A stretch of 64,000 nt of DNA from Hyphomicrobiales bacterium (GCA_900471925.1 UCGV01000029.1:1-64000); one strand, 5' to 3'; counted from the first letter of the stretch, positions 7,976 to 17,292 are shown. Translations and numbers: made by a program. The notes: a model not told the origin generated them from the letters alone.

Positions 7976-8066
7976 TTTCTGCCATTAACTTTCACGAGTA
8001 GCCGCTGATTCGCGCGATTCGTATCCATAGATCATCGATGTGCCACACTGATTCGGAGGCGGACGA

Positions 8067-8738
8067 ATGATCGTAGTGGTTGATGAGCGTGAGCTCGTGA
8101 AGGATGGTTACACTTCTCTCTTTGGCCGTGAGGGCATTCCCTCAACCGGCTTTGATCCCAATGAATTCGGCGAGTGGGTGCAGACGGCGGCTGATTCGGA
8201 TATCGCCGCAGTCGAGGCATTCCTGATCGGCCAGGGTCAGCGGGCGATGGAATTGCCGCGTGCGATTCGTGATCGCTCGATGGCGCCTGTGATCGCAGTC
8301 AGCGATCAGCCCTCGCTCGAAAACACGCTTGCTCTCTTCGATTGCGGCGTGGACGATGTTGTACGCAAGCCGGTGCATCCACGCGAGATTCTCGCCCGTG
8401 CCGCTGCCATCCGTCGTCGCCTCAAGGCGATCGCGAACTACACCGATATCGGCGCGATCCGCGTTTTCTCCGACGGTCGTGATCCCGAGATCAACGGCGA
8501 GACCTTCGCCCTGCCGCGCCGCGAGCGCCGCATCCTGGAATACTTGATTGCCAATCGCGGCCGTCGCGTCACCAAGACCCAGATCTTCAACGCGATCTAC
8601 GGGATCTTCGACGAGGAAGTCGAAGAAAACGTCGTTGAAAGCCACATCTCCAAGCTGCGCAAGAAGCTGCGCAAGAAGCTCGGTGTCGACCCGGTCGATT
8701 CCAAGCGCTTCCTTGGCTATTGCATTGATTGGAATTGA
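8067..8738 (+). CDS. rem: Motility response regulator Rem (FtcR type)
   Basis: Rem (called FtcR in Brucella) is an OmpR-class activator of class III flagellar genes. The 223-aa protein has a receiver-like domain (1-120) and a C-terminal winged-helix DNA-binding domain (about 130-223, with FALPRRERRILEYLI and ENVVESHISKLRKKL). The expected phospho-acceptor Asp is replaced by Glu at about residue 50 (DIAAVEAFLI), while the Lys of the KPVHP motif (residue 101) is kept. This suggests control by expression level rather than by phosphorylation. The upstream region carries two CtrA-type boxes. A hairpin follows the stop codon. Confidence 0.93.
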   Translation: MIVVVDERELVKDGYTSLFGREGIPSTGFDPNEFGEWVQTAADSDIAAVEAFLIGQGQRAMELPRAIRDRSMAPVIAVSDQPSLENTLALFDCGVDDVVRKPVHPREILARAAAIRRRLKAIANYTDIGAIRVFSDGRDPEINGETFALPRRERRILEYLIANRGRRVTKTQIFNAIYGIFDEEVEENVVESHISKLRKKLRKKLGVDPVDSKRFLGYCIDWN

Positions 8739-8743
8739 TTTTT

Positions 8744-8765
8744 CGGCGCGGCTCATGCCGCGCCG
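8744..8765 (+). other. Hairpin between rem and flgE
   Basis: A 9-bp perfect stem CGGCGCGGC / GCCGCGCCG with loop TCAT begins 5 bp after the rem stop. No T-run follows, so it is more likely an mRNA 3'-end stabiliser or partial terminator than a full one. The remaining 100 bp to flgE presumably contain the flgE promoter, but I see no clear boxes. Confidence 0.5.
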
Positions 8766-8865
8766 GACAGCCGGAATATTTCGTTCGGCGACCGGGCATT
8801 ACAGACAGCTTCACGCAAGGCCCGCCAAATACTGTTGCAATTAGCAGGTAAAACGAGGTTTTCAG

Positions 8866-10152
8866 ATGAGCATTTTCGGCAGCATGAAGACGGCAGTCTC
8901 GGGGATGAACGCGCAGGCTAACCGCCTCAGCACCGTCTCCGACAACATCGCCAACGTGAACACCAGCGGCTACAAGGCAGTCTCGACCGCGTTCTCGTCG
9001 CTGGTCCTGCCCTCGGGCGCCGGTAACTACAATTCGGGTGGTGTTTCGACGACGGTTCGTCAGGCTGTTTCCGCCCAGGGCGATATTTCCTACACGACCT
9101 CGGGTTACGACCTCGCCATTTCCGGCGACGGCTTCTTCATTGTCGAAGGTGCAGACGGCGTTCCGGTTCTGACCCGCGCCGGCGATTTCACCAAGGACGA
9201 CAGCGGCAACCTCGTCAACTCGGCCGGCTTCACGCTCATGGGCTATCCCTGGGGCGCCTCGGCTCCGGCAGTTGTCGTCAACGGCTTCGACGGCCTCGTT
9301 CCGATCAACGTTCTCGGTGACCAGAAGCTGGAAGCTGTTCCGACCGCAAACGGTACATGGAACGGCAACCTGAAGCCCGGCGCCAAGATCGTAACGGTTC
9401 CTGCCAACCTGCCGAGCGCAAACCAGGCTAGCGTCACCAGCGACACGCAGAAGTACTCGATGGTCACCTACGACAAGCTCGGCAGTAAGGTGATGTACGA
9501 CATCTACTACACGAGGGTTCCAGATCCTGCGACGGGGACGACCCAGTGGGAAATGGCGGTCTACCGCAATGCCGACAAGGCGACGACCGGCACCAGCTCC
9601 TTCCCGTATTCTTCCGGGCCGGTGAATACGACCACCATCCAGTTCAATGACAAGGGCCAGATGACGGTTCCGGCGGCACCTTCTACGACCAACATCGTCG
9701 ATCCGAAGACCGGCCTCACCATCAAGATGACGCTCGACCTCTCCCAGGTCGGCGACAACTTCTCCGGTTCCGGTAACGTCGACGGCCAGGGCGCGAACTC
9801 GCCGGTCGACATCACGATCGATTCCGATGGTGTCGTCTACTCCAAGTATGACGACGGTTCCACCAAGCCGGTCTTCCAGATCCCGCTCGCCAACGTTCCG
9901 AGCCCGGACCTGCTGACCCTGATGTCCGGCAACGTCTACTCGGCCAACGGCAAGTCGGGCGTGACCGTCACCGGTTTCCCGCAGACCAGCGGTTTCGGCA
10001 AGATCCAGTCGGGTGCGCTCGAAGGCTCGAACGTCGACCTCGCAGGCGAACTGACCGAGATGATCGAATCCCAGCGCAGCTACACCGCCAATTCCAAGGT
10101 GTTCCAGACGGGTTCCGATCTCATGGACGTCCTCGTCAACCTCAAGCGTTAA
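8866..10152 (+). CDS. flgE: Flagellar hook protein FlgE
   Basis: FlgE polymerises into the curved hook that joins basal body and filament. The 428-aa protein has the conserved N-terminal rod/hook motif (residues 1-45, SGMNAQANRLSTVSDNIANV), the FlgE/F/G repeat region near 75-130, a central hook domain, and a conserved C-terminal helix (ELTEMIESQRSYTANSKVF). Its length is close to that of other FlgE proteins. It is the first gene of a dense flgE-flgK-flgL-flaF-flbT-flgD run. Confidence 0.97.
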   Translation: MSIFGSMKTAVSGMNAQANRLSTVSDNIANVNTSGYKAVSTAFSSLVLPSGAGNYNSGGVSTTVRQAVSAQGDISYTTSGYDLAISGDGFFIVEGADGVPVLTRAGDFTKDDSGNLVNSAGFTLMGYPWGASAPAVVVNGFDGLVPINVLGDQKLEAVPTANGTWNGNLKPGAKIVTVPANLPSANQASVTSDTQKYSMVTYDKLGSKVMYDIYYTRVPDPATGTTQWEMAVYRNADKATTGTSSFPYSSGPVNTTTIQFNDKGQMTVPAAPSTTNIVDPKTGLTIKMTLDLSQVGDNFSGSGNVDGQGANSPVDITIDSDGVVYSKYDDGSTKPVFQIPLANVPSPDLLTLMSGNVYSANGKSGVTVTGFPQTSGFGKIQSGALEGSNVDLAGELTEMIESQRSYTANSKVFQTGSDLMDVLVNLKR

Positions 10153-10172
10153 TTCAGGGTAACGGGTAAGCC

Positions 10173-11624
10173 ATGTCGCTCACTTCAGCACTTAATACCG
10201 CGCAGAGCATATTCAACAATACGGGCACGCAGAGCAGCATCGTATCGAACAATATCTCGAACGCCGGCAACAAGGACTATGTGCGTCGGCAGGCGATGCT
10301 CTCCACCTCGCTGAACGGCGCCCAGGTGGTCAAGATCAGCCGCGCGCAGGAAGATGCGTTGCTGAAACAATATCTCAAGGCCTCCTCGCAGGACAGCTCC
10401 CAGCAGACCTTGCTGAGCGGCCTTGAAGATCTCAAATCGATCATGGGCGGCAACGATAATGAAACGTCGCCGGAAGTTGCACTGCGTGCCTTCCGCGACA
10501 AGCTCGGCACGTTCCGCGCCACCCCTGGCGATCTGATCGCGGCCCAGGGCGCGATCACGGCCGCGCAGGATGTCGTCACGTCGCTGAACAACGCCTCCAA
10601 GGCAGTTCAGCAGCAGCGTGCCGATGCGGACAAGGCGGTCAAGAACCAGGTCGACTCGCTGAACGCGCTCCTGAAGCAGTTCGAAACGGCGAACAATGCC
10701 GTCAAGAAGGCGACGGCCGGCAATGAGGATCCGTCGAACGCTCTCGACGAGCGCGAAAAGGTTCTCAAGCAGATCAACCAGATCGTTGGGGTGTCGACTG
10801 TTCAGCGCCCCAATAACGACATGGTGCTCTATACGGCCGACGGAACCACGCTGTTCGAGACGATCCCGCGCACGGTAAGTTTCGAGCCGACGCAGTCCTA
10901 TGCGGCAAGCACGGTCGGCAACAAGGTCTATATCGACGGCGTCGCCGTCAACATGGGGTCGGGTGCATCGACGAATGCCAAGGGCAGCCTTGCCTCGCTC
11001 CTGCAGATCCGCGACGATATCGCGCCGACCTTCCAGAGCCAGCTCGACGAAGTCGCCCGCGGTCTTGTCAATCTCTACCAGGAAGACGGCAATCCCGGCC
11101 TCTTCGTCTGGACCCAGCCGAACGGCACGGCAGGCGGCGTTCCGCCGACAGGCACCGTCATCGACGGCATTGCCGGAACCATCGCGATCAACGACCGCGT
11201 CGTCACGGCGAAGGGCGGCGACCCGATGCGTCTGCGCGACGGTAACATCAACGCATCCAGCACGGCGGCCAACACGACGGGCTCCAGCGGCTACTCCGCG
11301 GAACTCGACCGCCTCTACACGGCAATGGATACCGGCATTCCTTTCGATCCCTCGACGGGTCTGGACACGAATGTCAGCATCATGAGCTACGCCACCAATT
11401 CGATCGGCTGGCTCGAGCAGAACCGCAGCGATGCGACCACGGCTGCGGAAAATACCCAGGCTGCCTCGGCGCGAACCGATGAAGCTTATTCCAATGAAAC
11501 CGGCGTCAACCTCGACGAGGAACTGACGCTCCTTCTCGACATAGAGCAATCCTACAAGGCGGCGACCAAGATTTTGAACGCCGTTGACGAAATGTTGAAG
11601 TCATTGCTGGATATTGCGAGTTAA
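10173..11624 (+). CDS. flgK: Hook-filament junction protein FlgK (HAP1)
   Basis: FlgK forms the first junction zone between hook and filament. The 483-aa protein starts with the typical SLTSALNTAQSIFNNTGTQ and NISNAGNKDYVRR helix. It has an internal FlgK-type region around 90-300 and ends with the D0 helix ETGVNLDEELTLLLDIEQSY...AVDEMLKSLL. It is shorter than enterobacterial FlgK (about 550 aa) because the variable middle is reduced. It starts 20 bp after flgE and ends 3 bp before flgL. Confidence 0.96.
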   Translation: MSLTSALNTAQSIFNNTGTQSSIVSNNISNAGNKDYVRRQAMLSTSLNGAQVVKISRAQEDALLKQYLKASSQDSSQQTLLSGLEDLKSIMGGNDNETSPEVALRAFRDKLGTFRATPGDLIAAQGAITAAQDVVTSLNNASKAVQQQRADADKAVKNQVDSLNALLKQFETANNAVKKATAGNEDPSNALDEREKVLKQINQIVGVSTVQRPNNDMVLYTADGTTLFETIPRTVSFEPTQSYAASTVGNKVYIDGVAVNMGSGASTNAKGSLASLLQIRDDIAPTFQSQLDEVARGLVNLYQEDGNPGLFVWTQPNGTAGGVPPTGTVIDGIAGTIAINDRVVTAKGGDPMRLRDGNINASSTAANTTGSSGYSAELDRLYTAMDTGIPFDPSTGLDTNVSIMSYATNSIGWLEQNRSDATTAAENTQAASARTDEAYSNETGVNLDEELTLLLDIEQSYKAATKILNAVDEMLKSLLDIAS

Positions 11625-11627
11625 GCC

Positions 11628-12674
11628 ATGAAAAGCTCATTTATTTCAAGTTCGGCCATCCAGAACGCCATGCGATTAACGATCCGCCAGGCGCAGAACC
11701 AGATGACGAAGGCGACGATGGAAGCGACCACCGGCACCTACGCCGATATTGGTGTGTCGCTTGGCGGTTACGCGGCCAAAAGCATCGACTTCACCCGCGA
11801 AGTCGATCGTATCAATTCGATCAAGTTGAGCAACGCGCTCGTCGATGCCCGTATGGAATCGGCCCAGAACGGTCTCACCAAGATGAAGGACGCTGGCGAC
11901 GGCTTCCTCTCCAAGCTGACCGCGCTGCAGAGCAGCCACGATCCGGGCAGCGTCACGGTCGCCATCCAGTCGGCGACGAGCGCGCTCTCGACCATGATGG
12001 ATACGTCGAACACGATGGTGAACGGCGAATATCTCTTCGCTGGCATCAACACCGACGTCCAGCCGCTGACAGACAAGACGGCGGCGGCGACGACGGAAAT
12101 CACCAACAGGCTCAACGCCTACGCAACGACGCTGGGCAAGCCGGTCAACGCGCTGACCGGTGACGAGATGTCGACTTTCATTCAGACGCAGGTCGAGCCG
12201 ATGTTCTCCGAAGCGGCATGGACCGATCCGACGACCGGCTGGTCGAAGGCATCGAGCCAGAACATGACGAGCCGCATCAGCAACACGGAAGTGGTCGATT
12301 CCTCGACCAGCGCTAATTCCGAAGGCATGCGTTACTTTGCACTCGCAACCGTGATGACCTCGGCCCTGTTCGGCCAGAACCTCAGCACTGACGCGATGAG
12401 CGCAGTTTCGTCCAAGGCGATCACCTACACGACCCGGGCGACCACTGGTCTCGTGACGCAGGCGAGCCAGCTCGGTCTGTCGCAGGAACGTGTCAAGAAG
12501 GCGAACGACGCCCTCGATGCCCAGTCGAACATCATGCAGACCAAGCTCGTCGATATCCAGGGCGTAGATCCCTACGAAGCGTCGACACTGGTCAAGACTT
12601 TGGAAACACAGCTCGAGACCGCTTACACGATCGTATCGAAGATCCAGCAGTTGAGTCTCGTGAACTACCTTTGA
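11628..12674 (+). CDS. flgL: Hook-filament junction protein FlgL (HAP3)
   Basis: FlgL is the second junction protein between hook and filament. The 348-aa protein shows flagellin-like terminal helices. The N-terminal AQNQMTKATMEATTGTYADIG region replaces the usual flagellin motif, a central NGEYLFAGINTDVQPL segment is typical of FlgL, and the C-terminal helix contains SQERVKKANDALDAQ. It follows flgK by 3 bp. Confidence 0.94.
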   Translation: MKSSFISSSAIQNAMRLTIRQAQNQMTKATMEATTGTYADIGVSLGGYAAKSIDFTREVDRINSIKLSNALVDARMESAQNGLTKMKDAGDGFLSKLTALQSSHDPGSVTVAIQSATSALSTMMDTSNTMVNGEYLFAGINTDVQPLTDKTAAATTEITNRLNAYATTLGKPVNALTGDEMSTFIQTQVEPMFSEAAWTDPTTGWSKASSQNMTSRISNTEVVDSSTSANSEGMRYFALATVMTSALFGQNLSTDAMSAVSSKAITYTTRATTGLVTQASQLGLSQERVKKANDALDAQSNIMQTKLVDIQGVDPYEASTLVKTLETQLETAYTIVSKIQQLSLVNYL

Positions 12675-12710
12675 TGATCAAAGGCGCGCAATATAAAGAA
12701 GGATGCATGA

Positions 12711-13058
12711 ATGTATCAGTTCTCTTATGCCGAGGTCATGCAAGACTCGGTTGCCGATGCGAAAGAGCGGGAATGGCAAGTTCTCGACCGTTCGATCGAA
12801 CTGCTTTCGGTGGCGCGCGACAAGGAAAAGTACAGCCGGGAAGCCATTGAAGCGCTCTTCTATACGCGAAGAGTGTGGATCAGCTTCATCGAGGATCTCA
12901 AGCATCCCGACAATCAGCTGGAAGTCGAGCTCAGGGCGAACCTTATCTCGATCGCGATCTGGATATTGAAGGAATGCGACAGAATTAGAAAACGTCAGTC
13001 TAATAACTACCAGGGCATCATCGACGTTACCACCATCATCAGGGATGGACTTAAATGA
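12711..13058 (+). CDS. flaF: Flagellin synthesis regulator FlaF
   Basis: FlaF is a small alphaproteobacterial protein needed for flagellin synthesis or secretion, and it opposes FlbT. The 115-aa sequence (YAEVMQDSVADAKEREWQ near the start, LISIAIWILKECDRI near residues 75-90) is all-helical and matches the family in size. It overlaps flbT by 4 bp, so the antagonistic pair is translationally coupled. Confidence 0.94.
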   Translation: MYQFSYAEVMQDSVADAKEREWQVLDRSIELLSVARDKEKYSREAIEALFYTRRVWISFIEDLKHPDNQLEVELRANLISIAIWILKECDRIRKRQSNNYQGIIDVTTIIRDGLK

Positions 13059-13504
13059 AAAGTACACTTCGCATTTCTCTGAAAGCCGGAGAAAGAATCT
13101 TCATCAACGGCGCTGTCCTGCGTGTCGACCGTAAGGTCGCCCTGGAATTCCTGAATGATGTGACGTTCCTTCTCGAAAATCACGTCCTGCAGCCGGAGGG
13201 CGCGACCACGCCGCTTCGTCAGCTCTACTTCATTGCCCAGATGATCCTCATCAATCCCGAGGGCAAGGAACATTCGACGACGATGTTCCGCAAGTCGATC
13301 ACGATGCTGCTCACGTGCTTCAAGAACGAGGAAATTCTCGCCGAACTGAAGCGGATCGACGCACTCGTTTCGACCGGCCGCGCCTTCGACGCGCTGAAGG
13401 CGATCCGCGGTCTCTATGCGATCGAAGACAGCATTCTCAACAATCACGAGCTGCCGCCGACGATGGTCGAGCAGATTCGCAGGGAGATCGCACCATGGCG
13501 GTAG
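13055..13504 (+). CDS. flbT: Flagellin mRNA regulator FlbT
   Basis: FlbT is a post-transcriptional regulator. In Caulobacter it binds the flagellin mRNA leader and promotes its decay when assembly is incomplete. This 149-aa protein begins KSTLRISLKAGERIFINGAVL and contains RKVALEFLNDVTFLLE, both typical of the family. It overlaps flaF upstream and flgD downstream by a few bases. The flagellin leader at about 180-261 would be the natural target. Confidence 0.94.
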   Translation: MKSTLRISLKAGERIFINGAVLRVDRKVALEFLNDVTFLLENHVLQPEGATTPLRQLYFIAQMILINPEGKEHSTTMFRKSITMLLTCFKNEEILAELKRIDALVSTGRAFDALKAIRGLYAIEDSILNNHELPPTMVEQIRREIAPWR

Positions 13505-14001
13505 ATGGTACCCAGGGCGTAGGCGGCACCAACGGCACGGGCAGCAGCACATTCGGTTCGTCCGGTGCGGCCCAGCAGAAGGCCACGCTGAACTACGATA
13601 ACTTCCTGCAGCTTCTCGTCGCGCAGATGAAGAACCAGGATCCGACCGATCCGATGGATGCCAGCGAACAAATGTCGCAGCTGGCAAGCTTCTCGCAGGT
13701 CGAACAGACGATTCAGACGAATTCGAAGCTCGACACGCTTCTGACGAGCTCCAGCCTGACCCAGGCAAGCAGCTATATCGGCAAATATATGGAAAGCGCC
13801 GACGGCAGCTCCAAGGGCACGGTCGAATCCGTCAAGGTTTATTCCGACGGCCTCATTGCAACGCTCGACAATGGGGGTAAGATTCTCATTCAGCCGGGCA
13901 TCTCGATCTCCGATTCGGCGCCGACCAATGGTTCGGGCGACGACAGCAGCTCGAACGACTCCGGAGATGACTCCGCCACGGATGGAACGTCCGGCGTCTG
14001 A
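13495..14001 (+). CDS. flgD: Hook cap / hook assembly protein FlgD
   Basis: FlgD forms the cap under which hook subunits assemble. This 168-aa form has the conserved core at about 30-80 (NFLQLLVAQMKNQDPTDPMD, SQLASFSQVEQT), then a short beta region. It ends in a Ser/Asp/Gly-rich acidic tail (residues about 140-168) instead of the Ig-like domain of enteric FlgD. The short form is common in rhizobia. The start ATG at 13495 lies inside the end of flbT. Confidence 0.92.
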   Translation: MAVDGTQGVGGTNGTGSSTFGSSGAAQQKATLNYDNFLQLLVAQMKNQDPTDPMDASEQMSQLASFSQVEQTIQTNSKLDTLLTSSSLTQASSYIGKYMESADGSSKGTVESVKVYSDGLIATLDNGGKILIQPGISISDSAPTNGSGDDSSSNDSGDDSATDGTSGV

Positions 14002-14036
14002 CGCTCGTTCATTCGCTCGGATGACGCAATAAATAC

Positions 14037-14058
14037 CAGTCCGGCCATGGCCGGACTG
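14037..14058 (+). other. Perfect palindromic hairpin between flgD and fliQ
   Basis: A 22-bp perfect palindrome centred on GGCCATGGCC lies 36 bp after the flgD stop. No T-run follows. It may stabilise the flgD mRNA end or reduce read-through into the export genes. Confidence 0.45.
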
Positions 14059-14091
14059 AATGCTTTCAAGGCGATATGAGGTTGCCTGACG

Positions 14092-14358
14092 ATGAATGAA
14101 GCTGATGCACTCGACCTGTTCCAGGCTGCGATCTGGACCGTTCTCATTGCTGCCGGTCCCGCGGTCATCGCGGCAATGGCGGTCGGTCTCGTGATCGCGC
14201 TCGTCCAGGCGCTGACCCAGGTGCAGGAAGCGACTCTTACCTTCGTACCGAAGATCGTTGCCGTTCTGATCACGGTCGGCATTTCGGCCCCCTTCGTGGG
14301 CTCGCAGATTTCCATCTTCACCAATCTGGTTTTCTCGCGCATCCAGTCCGGTTTCTGA
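14092..14358 (+). CDS. fliQ: Flagellar export gate protein FliQ
   Basis: FliQ is a two-helix inner-membrane component of the FliPQR export gate. The 88-aa protein has hydrophobic helices at about 17-40 and 52-75 and the family signature PAVIAAMAVGLVIALVQALTQ. Its length is standard. The ribosome site is weak (GAGG further upstream), but the ATG at 14092 gives the expected N-terminus. Confidence 0.96.
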   Translation: MNEADALDLFQAAIWTVLIAAGPAVIAAMAVGLVIALVQALTQVQEATLTFVPKIVAVLITVGISAPFVGSQISIFTNLVFSRIQSGF

Positions 14359-14403
14359 GCTAACCTCGCGCAAGCTTCGCCATTTAACTGTCGATCCGAA
14401 CTG

Positions 14404-14423
14404 GGCGGACTCTGAGGTCCGCC
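14404..14423 (+). other. Hairpin between fliQ and flhA
   Basis: A 7-bp stem GGCGGAC / GTCCGCC with a 6-nt loop lies 27 bp before flhA, followed by CTCCTCTC rather than a T-run. It may affect translation or stability of flhA mRNA. Confidence 0.35.
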
Positions 14424-14449
14424 TCCTCTCATGAAGAGACGGAATCGCT

Positions 14450-16537
14450 ATGGCGCAACCACCTGCACTACCCCTTCCGAAAGCCGCTCCCAGCCTGCGT
14501 GATGTCGGCTTTGCCCTTGGCATCATCGGCATCATCTGCATCCTCTTCCTGCCGATCCCGCCGTTTTTGATCGACATGGGGCTGGCATTCTCGATCGCCT
14601 TCTCGGTGCTGATCCTGATGGTCGCACTGTGGATTCAGAAGCCGCTCGAATTCTCGTCCTTCCCGACCATCCTTCTGATCGCGACGATGACGCGACTGGC
14701 GCTGAACATCGCCACCACGCGCGTCATTCTCTCGCACGGTAACGAGGGGCATGATGCGGCAGGTGGCGTGATCGCCGGCTTTGCGAGCCTCGTCATGTCC
14801 GGCGACTTCGTGATCGGTCTGATCGTCTTCCTGATCCTGATCACCATCAACTTCATCGTCATCACCAAGGGTGCGACGCGTATCGCGGAAGTCGGCGCGC
14901 GTTTCACTTTGGATGCCATCCCCGGCAAGCAGATGTCGATCGACGCCGATCTCTCGGCCGGTATCATCGACGAGAAGGAAGCCCAGCGCCGGCGCAGGGA
15001 GCTGGAAGAAGAAAGCTCCTTCTTCGGTGCGATGGACGGTGCGTCGAAATTCGTTCGCGGTGACGCGGTCGCCGGCCTTCTGATCACCTGCATCAACGTC
15101 TTCGGCGGCATCATCATCGGCTATTTCCGCCACGGCATGCCGATCGGCGAAGCGGCTGACGTTTTCGTCAAGCTGTCGGTCGGTGACGGCCTCGTCTCGC
15201 AGATGCCGGCCCTTATCGTTTCGCTTGCTGCCGGCCTTCTCGTGTCGCGCGGCGGTACCAGCGGTTCCACCGACCAGGCTGTCGTCAATCAGCTGAGCGG
15301 CTACCCGCGCGCGCTCTCGGTTTCGGCTGTGCTGATGTTCGTGCTCGGCCTGATGCCCGGCTTGCCGACGCTGCCCTTCTTTGTCCTCGGCAGCCTGCTC
15401 GCCTTCGGCGCCTGGTTCATCCCGCGTCAGGTCGAAGCGGAGAACAAGGTCCGTCGCGAAGCCGAAGAAAAGAAGGTCGTGCAGACCAAGGAGCTCGAAA
15501 AGGACTCCGTCAAGTCGGTCCTTCGTACCTCCGAAATCGAACTCGCTCTCGGCAAGATGGTATCGACCCGCCTGCTCGGCGCCCATCAGGAACTCGCCTT
15601 CCGCGTCGGCAAGATGCGCAAGAAGTTTGCGACCCAGTACGGTTTCGTCGTGCCGGAAATCAAGGTCACCGACGATATCGGCATCCCCGAGAAGTCGTAC
15701 CAGATCCGCATCCACGGCACGACCGTTGCCTCCAACCTGCTCCGTGTCGGCGAAGTTCTCGTCGTCACCGGCGCCGGCCGCAAGCCGAGCATTCCGGGTG
15801 ACGAAATCCGCGAACCCGCTTTCGGCATGCCGGCGGTTTCGATCCTCGAAAACTTCGCCGACGATCTGAAGCGCGAAGGCTTCCAGCCGATCGACAACGT
15901 CTCCGTCGTGCTGACGCATATGAGCGAAGTCATCAGAAACAATCTGCCGCAGCTTCTCTCCTACAAGGACGTGAAGATCCTGATCGATCGTCTCGATCCC
16001 GAATACAAGAAGCTCGCCGACGAAATCTGCTCGTCGCACATGTCCTATTCGGGCCTGCAGGCGGTGTTGAAACTGCTGCTTGCCGAGCGTGTCTCGATCC
16101 GCAATCTGCACCTCATCCTCGAAGCGGTCGCAGAACTCGCCCCGCATGTCAGGAAGACGGAGCAGATCGTCGAGCACGTTCGCATCCGCATGGCCCAGCA
16201 ACTTTGCGGCGACCTTGCCGACAACGGCGTGCTGCGCGTCCTGCGGCTCGGCAGCAAATGGGATCTCGCCTTCCACCAGGCGCTCAAGCGTGATGCCAAG
16301 GGCGAAGTCGTCGAATTCGACATCGATCCGCGCCTGCTCGAGGAGTTCAGTGAACAGGCGACGAAGGTTATCCGTGAATTCATGGACAGGGGCCTGCCTT
16401 TCGCCCTTGTCACGTCGCCGGAAACACGCTCCTATGTGCGCATGATCATCGAGCGACTCTTCGCAACGCTTCCCGTCCTTTCGCACGTGGAACTCGCTAA
16501 GGGCATCGAAATCAAGATTCTGGGCTCGATTTCATGA
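14450..16537 (+). CDS. flhA: Flagellar export apparatus protein FlhA
   Basis: FlhA is the large membrane protein whose cytoplasmic ring selects export substrates. The 695-aa protein has about eight membrane helices in residues 20-330 and the FHIPEP-family signature at about 144-167 (RIAEVGARFTLDAIPGKQM). The C-terminal cytoplasmic domain runs from about 360 to 695. Length and layout match the family. It overlaps fliR by 4 bp. Confidence 0.97.
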   Translation: MAQPPALPLPKAAPSLRDVGFALGIIGIICILFLPIPPFLIDMGLAFSIAFSVLILMVALWIQKPLEFSSFPTILLIATMTRLALNIATTRVILSHGNEGHDAAGGVIAGFASLVMSGDFVIGLIVFLILITINFIVITKGATRIAEVGARFTLDAIPGKQMSIDADLSAGIIDEKEAQRRRRELEEESSFFGAMDGASKFVRGDAVAGLLITCINVFGGIIIGYFRHGMPIGEAADVFVKLSVGDGLVSQMPALIVSLAAGLLVSRGGTSGSTDQAVVNQLSGYPRALSVSAVLMFVLGLMPGLPTLPFFVLGSLLAFGAWFIPRQVEAENKVRREAEEKKVVQTKELEKDSVKSVLRTSEIELALGKMVSTRLLGAHQELAFRVGKMRKKFATQYGFVVPEIKVTDDIGIPEKSYQIRIHGTTVASNLLRVGEVLVVTGAGRKPSIPGDEIREPAFGMPAVSILENFADDLKREGFQPIDNVSVVLTHMSEVIRNNLPQLLSYKDVKILIDRLDPEYKKLADEICSSHMSYSGLQAVLKLLLAERVSIRNLHLILEAVAELAPHVRKTEQIVEHVRIRMAQQLCGDLADNGVLRVLRLGSKWDLAFHQALKRDAKGEVVEFDIDPRLLEEFSEQATKVIREFMDRGLPFALVTSPETRSYVRMIIERLFATLPVLSHVELAKGIEIKILGSIS

Positions 16538-17286
16538 TTTCAGACCCGCAAGGGACAGTACTGGCGCTGTTTCTGGTTTTCTGCCGGATCGGCGGCTGCG
16601 TGCTGACCCTTCCGGGTTTTTCATCGGGCCGTGTGCCGGAGCAATTGCGCGTCTTCATTGCAGGCGCGCTTTCGCTTGCCGTGCTGCCGGTGCTCTGGGA
16701 TACGGTCTACCCGTCAGTTCATGCCAGTTCCGGCACCTATATCGGCCTGATTTTCAGCGAATCGCTGATCGGTGTCATGTATGGAATGCTCGCCCGCGTC
16801 TATACGCTCGGGCTTCAGTTCGCCGCCTCGATCATTTCCATGATGCTCGGCTACACGCAGCCGAGCGCAAGCGATGTCGTCGAAGATTCGGCCGAAATCA
16901 GCCTGACCGCGTTTATCACGATGACCGGCATGATGATTCTCTTCATCATGGATTTCCATCACATCGTCTTCCGCGCGTTGATCGATTCCTACACCACCAT
17001 GCCCTTCGGCGGGTTGATGCAGATGCGCTCGACGCTCATCACCTTCACCGATACGCTGGAACAGACGACCTACATCATGCTGCGGTTGGCGAGCCCCTAT
17101 CTGATCTACGGATTGATCTTCAACGTATCGATCGGCTTTATCAACAAGCTCGCCCCGCAGATCCCCGTCTACTTCATCTCCACGCCCTATCTGCTGATGG
17201 GCGGCCTGTTCCTGTTCTATCTTTCGGTCGCAGCCTTGATCAGCCAGTTCGGCCAGTCCTTCGGCAGCATATTTTCGGGGTTCTGA
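16534..17286 (+). CDS. fliR: Flagellar export gate protein FliR
   Basis: FliR completes the FliPQR export gate. The 250-aa protein has about six membrane helices, with RIGGCVLTLPGFSSGRVPEQ near the N-terminus, FAASIISMMLGYTQP in the middle, and a C-terminal helix ending SFGSIFSGF. It overlaps flhA by ATGA and is followed 6 bp later by a FliJ-like gene. Confidence 0.96.
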   Translation: MISDPQGTVLALFLVFCRIGGCVLTLPGFSSGRVPEQLRVFIAGALSLAVLPVLWDTVYPSVHASSGTYIGLIFSESLIGVMYGMLARVYTLGLQFAASIISMMLGYTQPSASDVVEDSAEISLTAFITMTGMMILFIMDFHHIVFRALIDSYTTMPFGGLMQMRSTLITFTDTLEQTTYIMLRLASPYLIYGLIFNVSIGFINKLAPQIPVYFISTPYLLMGGLFLFYLSVAALISQFGQSFGSIFSGF

Positions 17287-17292
17287 GACGCG

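Larger units (their letters stand above)
7831..8050. repeat. Distant inverted repeat flanking the rem promoter region
   Basis: CAGTGTGGCA at 7831-7840 is the exact reverse complement of TGCCACACTG at 8041-8050. The two arms are 200 bp apart and bracket both CtrA-type boxes, with the right arm 16 bp before the rem start. A local palindrome CTGTG-T-CACAG at 7823-7833 overlaps the left arm. These could be operator halves for autoregulation with DNA looping. That is speculative. Confidence 0.35.

Noticed and set aside
14468..16486. 672-codon minus-strand frame opposite flhA
   Set aside because: FlhA is unambiguous in this region, and the opposite frame is His/Asp/Arg-rich shadow sequence.
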